Assembly: GCA_010202265.1 (NCBI GenBank)
Contig: CP047918.1
Span: forward strand, 682,001 to 746,000
DNA length: 64,000 nucleotides
Reading direction: 5' to 3'
From: Candidatus Saccharibacteria bacterium oral taxon 955
GTDB taxonomy: Bacteria; Patescibacteriota; Saccharimonadia; Saccharimonadales; Saccharimonadaceae
The notes under the pieces are model-generated. The model was given only the letters and a program-made list of their open reading frames with translations. It was not told the origin of the DNA and did no database searches. The translations under genes and the position numbers were made by a program. How positions within the stretch are numbered: position 1 is the stretch's first letter; each line of letters opens with the position of its first letter. Shown here in pieces: positions 31,824 through 42,965 of this stretch.

Positions 31824-34253
31824 TTACTGAGCGCTAATTTCGCGTGGCGACTCGCCATCAAACACGGCCCTCACCTGTTCGGCGGTAATTGTAATCATAT
31901 CACCAGGATTCACCGTACCACTCAGCATTTGTTTTGCGACTGTATTCTCTACCGCCTTTTGAATGACACGCCGCATCGGACGAGCGCCAAGTCGCGGGTC
32001 GTAGCCCTGGTCAACAAGTATCAGCTTTGCCTCATCCTCGACGATAACCGACACCTTCTGTGGTTCGAGAGTTTTATTAACACCCGCAAGGATTAGATCA
32101 CACACCTGGATCAACTCATCTTTTGTAAACGGTCTAAATACGACTATTTCATCAAAACGGTTCAAAAACTCAGGACGAAACTGACCTGAGTTAATCAGTT
32201 CGTCGACAAACTGATGCTCAAATTGCTGAACCTCATATCCTCGCTCAATGTATTCGCGAATTCTATCAGCTCCAGCATTACTTGTTGCGATCACAATCGC
32301 ATCACGAAAGCTAACTTCGCGATTTCTAATATCTCTCAGAATACCCTCATCAAGAAGCTGAAGAAGGGTAGCGAGCACTTCGGGAGCTGCTTTTTCTATC
32401 TCATCGAGCAAAACAACACTAAACGGCTGTTTCATCACCTGGGCAGTCAGGCTTGTCGGATCCTCAGCGCCATCTGCAATAAGCCTCGTGACATCCTCAG
32501 CACGAACATACTCGTTTAAGTCAATCCGAATCATCCTGCCCTCACCCCCGAAATAGACATCAGCCAGGGCCTTGGATAACTCCGTCTTGCCAACACCAGT
32601 CGGACCCAGGAACAAAAAGGTTCCTATCGGTCGATTCTCGTTTCTCACACCCGCCCTAGCTCTGCGTAAAGCGTCGCTCACCACGCTGACAGCGCGAGTT
32701 TGGTTCACCATTCGCTTATGAATCAGCTCTTCCATATTCAGCAGTCTCTCACGATCCTCGGTGTCGCTCGCAACACTGATTTTTACATCTAATGTTTTCT
32801 CGATAGCTTGTTGCACTGAATTTATGGTTACGAGTCCAGATTCACTGTAGCCAGCAGACGACTCGAGCAACTTTAGCGCCTTTCCTGGCTGAGCCAGATC
32901 GTGGACATATCGCTCGCTCAATCGATATGCCTCTTTGATCGCCTGAAGCATATAAGTGACGTGACGCTGGACTTCAGTTACAATAAGTTGCTCCTGAAGT
33001 ACTGTTATAGTTTCGTCTCGGTCTGTTTCTGGAATATTGATTCGGTTGATTGAACTAAGTAGAGTAGGATTACGCTGACCAATTTCTAGAAATCGCTGCT
33101 CATCCATCGCGAGAATCATACGCAAATTACCAGCCTCAAGAATCGGCTGGAGGACATTAGAGAGGTCGACCGAACCCACGCCCTCCTCAAAAAATAACTG
33201 GGCATTATCTAGACAAACAATGATATTTTTTGCTCGATACGCCTCATTTAGCACTTGCGTAATTAGATTCTCCAACTCACCACGACCTGGTGCAGCCGAA
33301 ATTAACGCTGACGAATCAAGCAAGAATACCTGACGAAACTTGAGATTATCTGGCACTTTGGCTGACGCATCAAGTAGTTTCTCAGCAAAAGCGTGAATAA
33401 TCGTCGTCTTACCGACGCCAGGTCGCCCAACTAACAAGGCATTTTGTCGTCCGCCCGACCCAAACGTATCAACCAGCTGATCAATTGCCTGTACATGCGA
33501 GGCAACACCAACCGTCAACAGACCAGATCCAGCGCCTATCTGCTCGCTAATATTTTGACCAAACCGCTGGAGGGTCGGGATCCACCCAAATGACCAGTCG
33601 CGACCCACCCCACCAGTTCTGCGCGGTTTTTTATAAGCCTTTATTAGCTGGATAAGGTGCTGTTGCCAAATAATCCCCTTATCTAAGTCACTATCATCGA
33701 GGTGAATTTGGGCAATCACTGACTCGTACTGAGGAAAAGACCGAACAATTGCGACAGCTAGAACCGCTCCAGTTATCTCTGACATATTATTAGCAATACG
33801 TATATCTTCAGCCGTTCGCCATAATGCTGGTGTCGCATTTGCATCCGTACTCGCCATCGTTGACAGTAGTGATGGACTGATGCCAAGTCTTGCGCCCATA
33901 AATTGTCCACTCGACACTCTACCAACTGCTGATGCGACATCAGCGGGCGTTGGCCTAGCAGGAAGATGTCCGAGAACAGATCCTTCAATTCGATCAGTTA
34001 CTGCTACAGTCATTTTCGGAGGCAGATCTCGAACATAATGAGCAACATATTGGCTAATCATAAACGGAATAACTGCTACGCCCATAACCGCCCATCCCAT
34101 TGACCATCCAGCAACAAACACAATAACAGCACCAAGCAAGATCAGTAACCACGTCGACCACTTCATCATCGAGACGGCAACATCGCTAATATGTACGCCA
34201 AACCGCGCGGCAATTGATCGTCGACTGTAGTACTCAAATTTTAAATCTTCCAC
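31824..34253 (-). CDS. Membrane-anchored Clp/Hsp100-type AAA+ ATPase
   Basis: 809 residues from a GTG at 34253, which overlaps the upstream gene by 13 nt; the longer frame from 34316 would add 21 residues of doubtful sequence. Residues about 27-72 contain two membrane segments (WLLILLGAVIVFVAGW; AVMGVAVIPFMISQY), unlike soluble ClpB/ClpC. Then a Clp_N-like region, first ATPase module (GRPGVGKTT; Walker B reads IIVCLDNAQ, with Asn where Glu is expected) and second module (FLGPTGVGKTE; VVLLDEIEKA; RPEFLNRFDEIVVF) and the D2 small domain (YDPRLGARPMRRVIQ). Probably an unfoldase working at the membrane, with hydrolysis mainly in the second module. Confidence 0.9.
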   Translation of the reverse strand: MEDLKFEYYSRRSIAARFGVHISDVAVSMMKWSTWLLILLGAVIVFVAGWSMGWAVMGVAVIPFMISQYVAHYVRDLPPKMTVAVTDRIEGSVLGHLPARPTPADVASAVGRVSSGQFMGARLGISPSLLSTMASTDANATPALWRTAEDIRIANNMSEITGAVLAVAIVRSFPQYESVIAQIHLDDSDLDKGIIWQQHLIQLIKAYKKPRRTGGVGRDWSFGWIPTLQRFGQNISEQIGAGSGLLTVGVASHVQAIDQLVDTFGSGGRQNALLVGRPGVGKTTIIHAFAEKLLDASAKVPDNLKFRQVFLLDSSALISAAPGRGELENLITQVLNEAYRAKNIIVCLDNAQLFFEEGVGSVDLSNVLQPILEAGNLRMILAMDEQRFLEIGQRNPTLLSSINRINIPETDRDETITVLQEQLIVTEVQRHVTYMLQAIKEAYRLSERYVHDLAQPGKALKLLESSAGYSESGLVTINSVQQAIEKTLDVKISVASDTEDRERLLNMEELIHKRMVNQTRAVSVVSDALRRARAGVRNENRPIGTFLFLGPTGVGKTELSKALADVYFGGEGRMIRIDLNEYVRAEDVTRLIADGAEDPTSLTAQVMKQPFSVVLLDEIEKAAPEVLATLLQLLDEGILRDIRNREVSFRDAIVIATSNAGADRIREYIERGYEVQQFEHQFVDELINSGQFRPEFLNRFDEIVVFRPFTKDELIQVCDLILAGVNKTLEPQKVSVIVEDEAKLILVDQGYDPRLGARPMRRVIQKAVENTVAKQMLSGTVNPGDMITITAEQVRAVFDGESPREISAQ

Positions 34254-34624
34254 GGCACCCACCCCGTCAGTGCAACAGCCAGCCCAACTATCGGAAGCCA
34301 CGGTACAATTGGCCATAGAACAATACGTACTAGACCAATCACCGATGCCACGACCAACGTCAGCGTACCAACGATAATTACAATTAGCCGAATAAATGCA
34401 CCTATTAACCGAGAAATTAGTCTATCAAGCCATGCTCGAAACTGAACTTCAAGCGAACCCCTAACGCGACCCGCTGAAATCTGTCGAAATGGCGAAAACA
34501 GTGTTTTGATTAACAGCTCAAACGAAAAATAATCATATAGCCCCGCGAGATTATCGACGACATTCAAAAGGCACCGTTTCCAGCCAGCACTATACCACCA
34601 AGAAAGCATGCCCACGATAAACAT
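34241..34624 (-). CDS. Hypothetical membrane protein upstream of the Clp gene
   Basis: 127 residues. An aromatic N-terminus (MFIVGMLSWWYSAGWKRCLL) is followed by a polar part with YDYFSFELLIKTLFSPFRQI and two adjacent membrane segments at the end (IRLIVIIVGTLTLVVASVIGL and IVPWLPIVGLAVALTGW). TACAAT (34637-34632) lies 7 nt before the ATG. It overlaps the Clp-like gene and is a good candidate for its membrane partner. No family recognised. Confidence 0.75.
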   Translation of the reverse strand: MFIVGMLSWWYSAGWKRCLLNVVDNLAGLYDYFSFELLIKTLFSPFRQISAGRVRGSLEVQFRAWLDRLISRLIGAFIRLIVIIVGTLTLVVASVIGLVRIVLWPIVPWLPIVGLAVALTGWVPWKI

Positions 34625-34685
34625 AACTTATATTGTACCTCAGATATATGACAAAAAAAAGTTTCCCGATCCCGACATTCAGACG

Positions 34686-34691
34686 TATAAT
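34686..34691 (+). promoter_or_regulatory. -10 box of murT-gatD
   Basis: TATAAT, 8 nt before the murT ATG. Confidence 0.55.
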
Positions 34692-34699
34692 ATACCGTA

Positions 34700-35974
34700 A
34701 TGCGACAAACATTTACTACAATCACCGGCAAGACTGTGCGCGCCATCGCCCAGGCACGTGGCGGAGGATCAGCCCTGCCTGGACTCTTTGTCGAAAAAAT
34801 TGACAAGAATTTTATATCACGGACTCTTGCGTCTTTGCCGTATGGCGTCGTTGTTATTAGTGGCACAAATGGCAAGACCACGACAACCAAAATGGTTGTT
34901 GAGCTCCTCGAAAGCCAAGGACTACGCGTTTTTACAAACCGTACGGGAAGTAATTTCACGCGAGGTGTTGCAGCAGCGCTACTGGGAGCTATCAACTATC
35001 GAGGCAGACTCAGCGCCGATATTGCCGTGCTCGAACTTGACGAAGCACATGCTGTTCATTTTGTCCGCGCCGTTAAACCTCGATACAGCCTACTCCTCAA
35101 TGTTATGCGCGATCAACTTGATCGTTTTGGTGAGATTGACAACACCGCCAATATGCTCCTAACGATCGCAAAAAATACCACTGAGTGTGTCGTGCTGAAT
35201 CGCGACGATCCGCGCCTGAGTCACCCCAATTTCATAAAAAATATTAAGGTATCGCAACGCAGTTTTGGCATCAATCCAAAATACTTAAAAACCTTTCCGT
35301 CGGACGATTCATTGCATAGCAGCACCCACGTTGGGACTAATTTTTACAAAGATGACACGAGCCTTGAAGAGTTTGATAACCAAAACGCCACAATAGCCTT
35401 TGCCGACAAAAAATACTCTATAGATATAAACCTGCGCGGTATATACAACCTACAAAATGCTACTGGTGCTATCGCACTAGTACGAGCAATTTTAGGTAAG
35501 CGTCTCAATGTAGATATCATGCTAAAAAGCCTATCAAACATTAAACCAGCCTTTGGGCGTGGTGAACAACTGATTGTAGGTGGCCAGCCGTTAGAGTTAG
35601 TTCTAGTCAAAAATCCAGCCGGCTTCCGCCTAGCCCTCGCCTCGTTTAATCCAACAGGACACGCCACCATGATAGCCATAAACGACGCCTATGCCGATGG
35701 TCGCGATATGAGCTGGCTCTGGGATGTCGATTTTGAAAGTTTACAAAAATCAGGGGTTTTTGCTGTATCTGGCGTCCGCGCTTATGACATGGCAATTAGG
35801 CTAGAGTATGACGAAGTCTCCATCGATCTTGTTGATACAGATATAGCAACCGCCTTAAAGCGGCTTATCGACCAACATCCCAACATCCCAAAACGAATCT
35901 ACTGCACCTACACTGCTATGCTTGCCCTCCGAAAATTACTTTCTCGCTACACTGAAGTGGAGGAGGTCCGATGA
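34700..35974 (+). CDS. murT: Lipid II isoglutaminyl synthase, MurT subunit
   Basis: 424 residues. A Mur-ligase-type ATPase: ATP loop SGTNGKTTTTK (54-64), NRTGSNFTRGV, AVLELDEAH, and LLLNVMRDQLDRFGE, then a C-terminal domain with the DUF1727 feature INDAYADGRDMSWLWDVDF. With GatD it amidates the D-Glu of lipid II to D-isoglutamine using glutamine, which efficient cross-linking and sortase attachment need. The Cys4 zinc ribbon seen in staphylococcal and pneumococcal MurT is not visible here: the segment between the central and C-terminal domains has no CxxC pairs. The stop overlaps the gatD start by 4 nt. Confidence 0.94.
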   Translation: MRQTFTTITGKTVRAIAQARGGGSALPGLFVEKIDKNFISRTLASLPYGVVVISGTNGKTTTTKMVVELLESQGLRVFTNRTGSNFTRGVAAALLGAINYRGRLSADIAVLELDEAHAVHFVRAVKPRYSLLLNVMRDQLDRFGEIDNTANMLLTIAKNTTECVVLNRDDPRLSHPNFIKNIKVSQRSFGINPKYLKTFPSDDSLHSSTHVGTNFYKDDTSLEEFDNQNATIAFADKKYSIDINLRGIYNLQNATGAIALVRAILGKRLNVDIMLKSLSNIKPAFGRGEQLIVGGQPLELVLVKNPAGFRLALASFNPTGHATMIAINDAYADGRDMSWLWDVDFESLQKSGVFAVSGVRAYDMAIRLEYDEVSIDLVDTDIATALKRLIDQHPNIPKRIYCTYTAMLALRKLLSRYTEVEEVR

Positions 35975-36699
35975 AAAAACCATCAAAATCTATCACTATT
36001 TTACAACTCTATCCACGTGACATGAATATTTACGGCGACTGGGGCAACGTACTGACACTCAAAAAACGCCTAGAGTGGCGAGGTTTTGATGTCAATTTAA
36101 CCGAGCATAATGTGGGCGACGCTTTCCCGAATAACGTGGATATAGTAATTGGCGGTGGCGGACAAGACTCTGGGCAGCTTCGCATCCGTGACGACCTACA
36201 ACGAATCTCCCCTAAGCTCAAAAAACTTGCCGATAACGGTACGCCAATGTTAGTTATCTGCGGACTATATCAGTTATTCGGACGCTCTTTTACCACCAAA
36301 GACGGCAATGTCGTGCCTGGCGCCGGGATTTTTGACCTAGAAACAGTTGGCGACGATAAACGGATCGTTGGCAACATCATCCTCAATAGCTCAGAGTTTG
36401 GCGAAATTATTGGCTACGAAAATCATTCTGGACTGACAACTCTTGATCCTAATTTGGTATCGCTCGGAGAAGTGGTCAAAGGTGTAGGTAATAACAACAC
36501 CGACAGCAACGAAGGCGCTCGTTATCATAACGTGATCGGCACGTACTTACATGGTCCGCTCTTGCCAAAAAATCCGCGCATTGCCGACTGGATACTCGCG
36601 CAAGCAATAAATCGTAAATACGGCGAAGCCTCTCTCGAACCATTAAAAGACCAGTACGTGGACCAAGCTCGCAGTATCGCATCAAAACGCCCACGTTAG
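35971..36699 (+). CDS. gatD: Lipid II isoglutaminyl synthase, glutaminase subunit GatD
   Basis: 242 residues, a CobB/CobQ-like class I glutamine amidotransferase. Features: INIYGDWGNVLTLKKR-like N-terminus (here MNIYGDWGNVLTLKKR), IGGGGQDSGQ, the nucleophile Cys97 in LVICGLYQLFG, GYENHSG, and the catalytic His in GTYLHGPLLPKNP. It hydrolyses glutamine and passes ammonia to MurT. The ATGA overlap with murT ensures equal amounts of the two subunits. The 35 nt after it contain nothing notable. Confidence 0.95.
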   Translation: MKKPSKSITILQLYPRDMNIYGDWGNVLTLKKRLEWRGFDVNLTEHNVGDAFPNNVDIVIGGGGQDSGQLRIRDDLQRISPKLKKLADNGTPMLVICGLYQLFGRSFTTKDGNVVPGAGIFDLETVGDDKRIVGNIILNSSEFGEIIGYENHSGLTTLDPNLVSLGEVVKGVGNNNTDSNEGARYHNVIGTYLHGPLLPKNPRIADWILAQAINRKYGEASLEPLKDQYVDQARSIASKRPR

Positions 36700-36734
36700 C
36701 CAGTTTAAATACTATTCCAAGACCTAAACCTGGT

Positions 36735-37916
36735 ATGCTAATAAAAGTGACCAGTTCGATCCCTGCCGAAAATAAACCAAAAATAGACCGCATCATCAGC
36801 CTAGACCTAATGAGAGGCTGGTTTTTGGTGATAATCATACTTGATCATTTATGTTATTTCCCAAACGGTCTAGTATTTATCAGTGGTGACAGCCGACTAT
36901 ACGTCACTGCTGCGGAAGGATTTTTTATAATTTCTGGACTTGTACTTGGTATTGTACGTGGCGCAAAACTCATAGACCGCCCGTTTAAGTATGCGTCCAG
37001 ATTGATCTGGAAGCGCAGTTTTATGCTTTATGTAACTAGTGTTATCATCACCATGCTATCAATCATGATCGGCTGGCAGTTCATCGGCAACGACGGTGTC
37101 AAATCACCGCTACCTCTACCTGAGGGCAATGTATTCAACTTATTTTGGGACATAATCACCCTGCGCGAGTTCTATGGCTGGGCTGACTACCTGAGGTTAT
37201 ATGCAATATTTCTAGCCCTATCACCAAGCGTGCTCTGGCTACTACGTCATGGAAAATGGTACATCGCCCTAGCTACTAGTGCTGCTGTTTGGATACTAAC
37301 GCCAACGCCCGTTACTGAACTTGAACTAACTCAGCCATTTACCTGGCAGTTTATCTTCTTTATCGCATTTATATTCGGCTTTCATTTACCGCAAATAAAA
37401 TTGTGGTGGAACAATTTATCACCAAAGACCCAGCGCTACACAAAATCAACAATTTTTGGCCTATTTCTAATCACCTTCACCGCCAATGTTTACGCTGAGT
37501 TCTTCGCGCCAGCCCTAAATGACGAGCTTTCTACTATCGTCAACAACCTTCGCCCTGAACTATCAGTATTCTTTGACAAACTAGCCCTAACCCCAGCCCG
37601 TCTCGCGATGTCACTAATTTGGTTCAGTGGCTTTTTCATGATATTTCGCCGCTTTGAGAAAAAAATCAAGCAATACTTCGGCTGGCTACTTATACCATTT
37701 GGCACTAACTCACTTTATGTTTACTCAATCCATGCTTTCGTCATCATGGGTATGCACCTAATAATCAACCCTCAGTATGGCACGCCCGCTAACTATTTCA
37801 ATTCATTTGAACGTCTGGTAGAGATTCCTCAAAACCTCGCGCTATCGATTTTGGTAATTGCAATTATTTATTTAGCGGTACGAACCAAATTTTTGATGAA
37901 AATTATTCCGCGCTAA
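36735..37916 (+). CDS. OpgC/acyltransferase-like membrane protein
   Basis: 393 residues with about ten membrane segments. The start RIISLDLMRGWFLVIIILDHL matches the opening of OpgC and related membrane acyltransferases (LDxxRG followed by D/H in the first helix), and AAEGFFIISGLVLGI is the second conserved block. Members add acyl groups to glycans or envelope polymers outside the membrane; the acceptor here is unknown. The 3' end overlaps the convergent glycosyltransferase gene by 14 nt. A link to surface glycan decoration is suggested by that neighbour. Confidence 0.8.
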   Translation: MLIKVTSSIPAENKPKIDRIISLDLMRGWFLVIIILDHLCYFPNGLVFISGDSRLYVTAAEGFFIISGLVLGIVRGAKLIDRPFKYASRLIWKRSFMLYVTSVIITMLSIMIGWQFIGNDGVKSPLPLPEGNVFNLFWDIITLREFYGWADYLRLYAIFLALSPSVLWLLRHGKWYIALATSAAVWILTPTPVTELELTQPFTWQFIFFIAFIFGFHLPQIKLWWNNLSPKTQRYTKSTIFGLFLITFTANVYAEFFAPALNDELSTIVNNLRPELSVFFDKLALTPARLAMSLIWFSGFFMIFRRFEKKIKQYFGWLLIPFGTNSLYVYSIHAFVIMGMHLIINPQYGTPANYFNSFERLVEIPQNLALSILVIAIIYLAVRTKFLMKIIPR

Positions 37917-39396
37917 ACTTGGTGATTTTTAGCGGCGATAAATCGATCGTTTCAGCCTCGCGATAGCGACCTGACAGACTAGCTTTCATGTCGCTATAGT
38001 AGACGTTATAAATATTTTTTGCGTGGGTAAATGCTTTTTTCGTGTCGGCAATTTTTCTGCTACTGCCATCTAGCGGAGCATAGCCGCCGCCAAGATGTTC
38101 ATCACTGCTAACAAAGTATATTTGGCAATTCGGTAGATAGTAGTCTAGCTCAATTGCCACATAAGGATCAGCAGCCAATACCACATCATTTTCACTACAT
38201 TTAACCATAGAAGCAACAGGGTTAACGTTTGGCTTTTGCATACGCTGAAAGTTATAATTGCCAACCTGACTGAGGTTAGTTGACCCGACCGCCAGAACTA
38301 CCAGCAGAACTAACGGTGAGGCTATTCGCCAAACCTCACGACTCTCACGTTCGGTCGACAGCGCGAGACTAGCTCCCGCAAGCATAGCTAAGCCAATCGC
38401 AACGTGCGCCAAGTAACGCTCAACATACATTGATTTCACCAAAGATATCAGCATCAACACTGCTATCGGTACAACAATGTAGCAGACTAACAATAACAAA
38501 ATACCACGATTTATTTTCTTTATATGAAGAGATTTGTTAATCGCACGCGTAGCCAAGAAAATTACCCCAACAACCAGCACTGAAGCAATTACGCCCAATT
38601 GCCAAAGTGGCTGATAGATCGTATTAAACGAAATAACACCAACTAGCTGCTCGAGATTCATTGGCTGTCCAATTGGTGCGAGTGCGCCATTGCCAACCTG
38701 CTTCAAAAATGACGACAGCCAAGGGAGAAACAGTAACAGACTAAACGCATAGGCCCCTATCCAGCGGCACTCTTTCCATGAAGACTTACGCAACCTACCA
38801 GCATCCATCGCGACTAGCCAGACCAGATGAGCCAGCCACAAAAGTGCCAGGTAGTATAGCGTATACATACCGAGAGCCACTAACGCTCCGTAGATAAGCC
38901 AGTCAGTCCACCGTTTGCTAGAGTGTGCCCGCACCAACATCGCCGTCGCTACCACGCCGATCAGCGACGCCATGGCATACATACGAATTTCAAAACCATA
39001 GCGCATCAGAAGCGGCGTCAAAAGTAGCGTCAACAGTACATAAACTGCTGTCCGCGCGTTAAAGTACTTCTTAATAAAACCACCCGCTACGGCGATTGAA
39101 GCTCCATAAAAAATCACGCTTAGCGAACGTAGCGCCAGCTCTCCCCAACCAAAAAGACACGCCCAGGCTTTTAGAAACAGATAGTAAAGTGGTGGATGGG
39201 TGTCAAGAGCCGTCAACCTAATTGCCTCACCCACCGACTGCTTAGCTACCATTATCGAATATGCTTCATCAAACCAAACGCTCTGCCTGAGGCCAATCCA
39301 CAAACTAATAGCCATCGCAGCTATAGGCACGGCGACTATCAACCACCTATAGACCCTATCGTAGTCATTCTTATACTTCCAAAATAACATTTTCAT
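37903..39396 (-). CDS. GT39-type (dolichol-phosphate-mannosyltransferase-like) glycosyltransferase
   Basis: 497 residues from the ATG at 39396, 7 nt after TACAAT (39409-39404). About eleven membrane segments. The GT-C signature is present: VWFDEAYSIMVAKQ with the catalytic Asp in the first loop, DTHPPLYYLFLKAW, and GELALRSLSV, as in the PMT/ArnT superfamily. The C-terminal 110 residues are extracytoplasmic. It should use a lipid-phosphate sugar to glycosylate proteins or lipids on the outer face of the membrane; the target could be pilins or surface proteins. Convergent with the acyltransferase-like gene. Confidence 0.88.
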   Translation of the reverse strand: MKMLFWKYKNDYDRVYRWLIVAVPIAAMAISLWIGLRQSVWFDEAYSIMVAKQSVGEAIRLTALDTHPPLYYLFLKAWACLFGWGELALRSLSVIFYGASIAVAGGFIKKYFNARTAVYVLLTLLLTPLLMRYGFEIRMYAMASLIGVVATAMLVRAHSSKRWTDWLIYGALVALGMYTLYYLALLWLAHLVWLVAMDAGRLRKSSWKECRWIGAYAFSLLLFLPWLSSFLKQVGNGALAPIGQPMNLEQLVGVISFNTIYQPLWQLGVIASVLVVGVIFLATRAINKSLHIKKINRGILLLLVCYIVVPIAVLMLISLVKSMYVERYLAHVAIGLAMLAGASLALSTERESREVWRIASPLVLLVVLAVGSTNLSQVGNYNFQRMQKPNVNPVASMVKCSENDVVLAADPYVAIELDYYLPNCQIYFVSSDEHLGGGYAPLDGSSRKIADTKKAFTHAKNIYNVYYSDMKASLSGRYREAETIDLSPLKITKFSAE

Positions 39397-39439
39397 GCAT
39401 TTGATTGTATTACGACTAGGAAAATCACGCAAAATGCTA

Positions 39440-39445
39440 TATAAT
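39440..39445 (+). promoter_or_regulatory. -10 box of tRNA-Pro
   Basis: TATAAT 14 nt before the tRNA 5' end. Confidence 0.55.
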
Positions 39446-39459
39446 AGTCATGCACCTAT

Positions 39460-39535
39460 CGGGGTGTGGCGCAGTTGATAGCGCGCGCGGTTTGGGACCG
39501 TGAGGTCGAAGGTTTGAGTCCTTTCACCCCGACCA
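39460..39535 (+). tRNA. tRNA-Pro (UGG)
   Basis: Acceptor CGGGGTG/CACCCCG, anticodon stem CGCGG/CCGTG with loop TTTGGGA, so anticodon UGG; CCA encoded at 39533-39535. Confidence 0.95.
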
Positions 39536-39574
39536 AAGTAAAAGACTGGCTCTAGCGCCAGTCTTTTACTTTGG
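39533..39574. terminator. Terminator after tRNA-Pro
   Basis: An 18-bp stem (CCAAAGTAAAAGACTGGC with its complement) whose left arm includes the tRNA CCA end; the right arm carries the T-rich part TTTTACTTT. Confidence 0.8.
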
Positions 39575-39654
39575 CTTGATCGATAAAACATCAACCCGCT
39601 TTTACCTTTTACCAGTATAACTCTTTAAGTTAACATAAGTGATATGATATAAGT

Positions 39655-40245
39655 ATGAGTTATCAAAAAACCGTCTCTCGCAGTGCTAAGGTTGCAAATA
39701 TCTTTGGCGCCCTTGGGTATATGTCGATTATCGTCCAGTGGGCATGGTCAATACTTATCATTGCCTATCCGTTTCTGACGTCCGACGAATTAGCATCATG
39801 GATATCTCAAAAAACCGCCTCGACACCAGAGCCAACCGAGCTAGGCATGTTTACACCAGCTGTGACGGTTATAGCAATCGCCGTTACTTTGTTTGTCATG
39901 GCAACAACCATCATACTGGTCGCTCGACTGCCAAAAAAGATTGGTCGACAAGGTGCAAGGGTAACTCACGCTACCGCCCATAAACTAGTTCCAACAATCA
40001 CCCGTCATCAGCCACTCAGTAAAAAACAGCGACGGATCATCTCCTACCGACTAACACTTACCATTAAATTAGCATTGGTTATCGCACCGCTACTCATGCT
40101 CGGTTTCGCAGCGCCTATTTCAACTCTCACTCTCGATATTATTTGGGCAGTTGGTCTATTTTGCGCCAGCTGTTCGATAATCTACTTTATAATCCAGCAA
40201 CTTATAGCCCGTATTCGTGGCATAAAACGCGACGCCATCTGGTAA
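39655..40245 (+). CDS. Hypothetical membrane protein
   Basis: 196 residues with four hydrophobic segments (around IVQWAWSILIIAYPFL, AVTVIAIAVTLFVMATTIILVA, LALVIAPLLMLGFAAP and IIWAVGLFCASCSIIYFII) and a basic cytoplasmic loop between the second and third (TRHQPLSKKQRRIISYR). No family recognised. TATAAG-like sequence sits just before the ATG and there is no ribosome site. It converges on gpmA with 6 nt between the stops. Confidence 0.7.
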   Translation: MSYQKTVSRSAKVANIFGALGYMSIIVQWAWSILIIAYPFLTSDELASWISQKTASTPEPTELGMFTPAVTVIAIAVTLFVMATTIILVARLPKKIGRQGARVTHATAHKLVPTITRHQPLSKKQRRIISYRLTLTIKLALVIAPLLMLGFAAPISTLTLDIIWAVGLFCASCSIIYFIIQQLIARIRGIKRDAIW

Positions 40246-40251
40246 AAGACT

Positions 40252-42255
<2,004 letters not shown>

Positions 42256-42287
42256 AGAAACTGTTTCTCTAGCTACTTAGGCAATCG

Positions 42288-42325
42288 GCACAGGCAAAAC
42301 AATACGCTTTTGTCTGTGCTATAAT
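42288..42325 (+). promoter_or_regulatory. Hairpin directly followed by the sortase -10 box
   Basis: GCACAGGCAAAA (42288-42299) pairs with TTTTGTCTGTGC (42308-42319) including one G-U pair; TATAAT (42320-42325) starts at the next base. It could end the enolase transcript or restrain the sortase promoter. Confidence 0.5.
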
Positions 42326-42351
42326 GTTAGGAAATTAAGTGGGGTATACGT

Positions 42352-42951
42352 GTGCTAGTTATCAAACAAAAACGATCAAGACATACGGCGCTATCGCGAA
42401 TTATTGTATCGGTCGCAATTCTTTTGGTCGGTGGAGGGCTGTATTTACTTTCGATCATCTCTGCTCCAGCCATCGCTCCCATTATCGCCACAAAACCAAT
42501 TGAAGTAAAAACACTGCCTGCGCCCGTCGAAAAGAATAATCGACTAGTTATCCCAAAAATTGGCGTCAATATTGATTACGCACCAGGCGAAGAGTCGCTT
42601 GACCGCGGCGCCCAGTGGCGCTACCCAGAAAGAGGAAATCCCGCCGTCGGAGGCAACTTTATCATCGCAGCACATCGCTTCAGCATTCAACCAACTCCCA
42701 CTAGCACTATCGAGAAATCGCCATTTTATCATATCGACAAGTTAGCCCTAGGAGATAAAGTGATCATTGACTACCTGGGAGTGCGCTACGGGTACGAAAT
42801 TGACCGTATATTTGAAGTAGAGCCTACGCAAACCGAGGTTGAAGAATCCAGCGATACCGCAAAACTGACACTATATACCTGCGAGCTAAGTGGCGCTCAA
42901 GGGAAACGAGCTGTTCTCACCGCAAAACCACTCGGAAAAGTCGCTCTCTAG
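42352..42951 (+). CDS. Sortase (class D/E-like)
   Basis: 199 residues from GTG 42352. A membrane anchor at 14-37 precedes the beta-barrel. The catalytic triad is present: His108 in IIAAHRFS, Cys177 in LTLYTCELS, Arg186 in GKRAVL. Sortases cleave a C-terminal sorting motif and link proteins to the wall or polymerise pilins; which class and motif this one uses cannot be read from the sequence, and no clear LPxTG protein appears in the window. Its presence with MurT/GatD fits a Gram-positive-type envelope. Confidence 0.92.
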   Translation: MLVIKQKRSRHTALSRIIVSVAILLVGGGLYLLSIISAPAIAPIIATKPIEVKTLPAPVEKNNRLVIPKIGVNIDYAPGEESLDRGAQWRYPERGNPAVGGNFIIAAHRFSIQPTPTSTIEKSPFYHIDKLALGDKVIIDYLGVRYGYEIDRIFEVEPTQTEVEESSDTAKLTLYTCELSGAQGKRAVLTAKPLGKVAL

Positions 42952-42965
42952 ACCCAGGTTACGAT

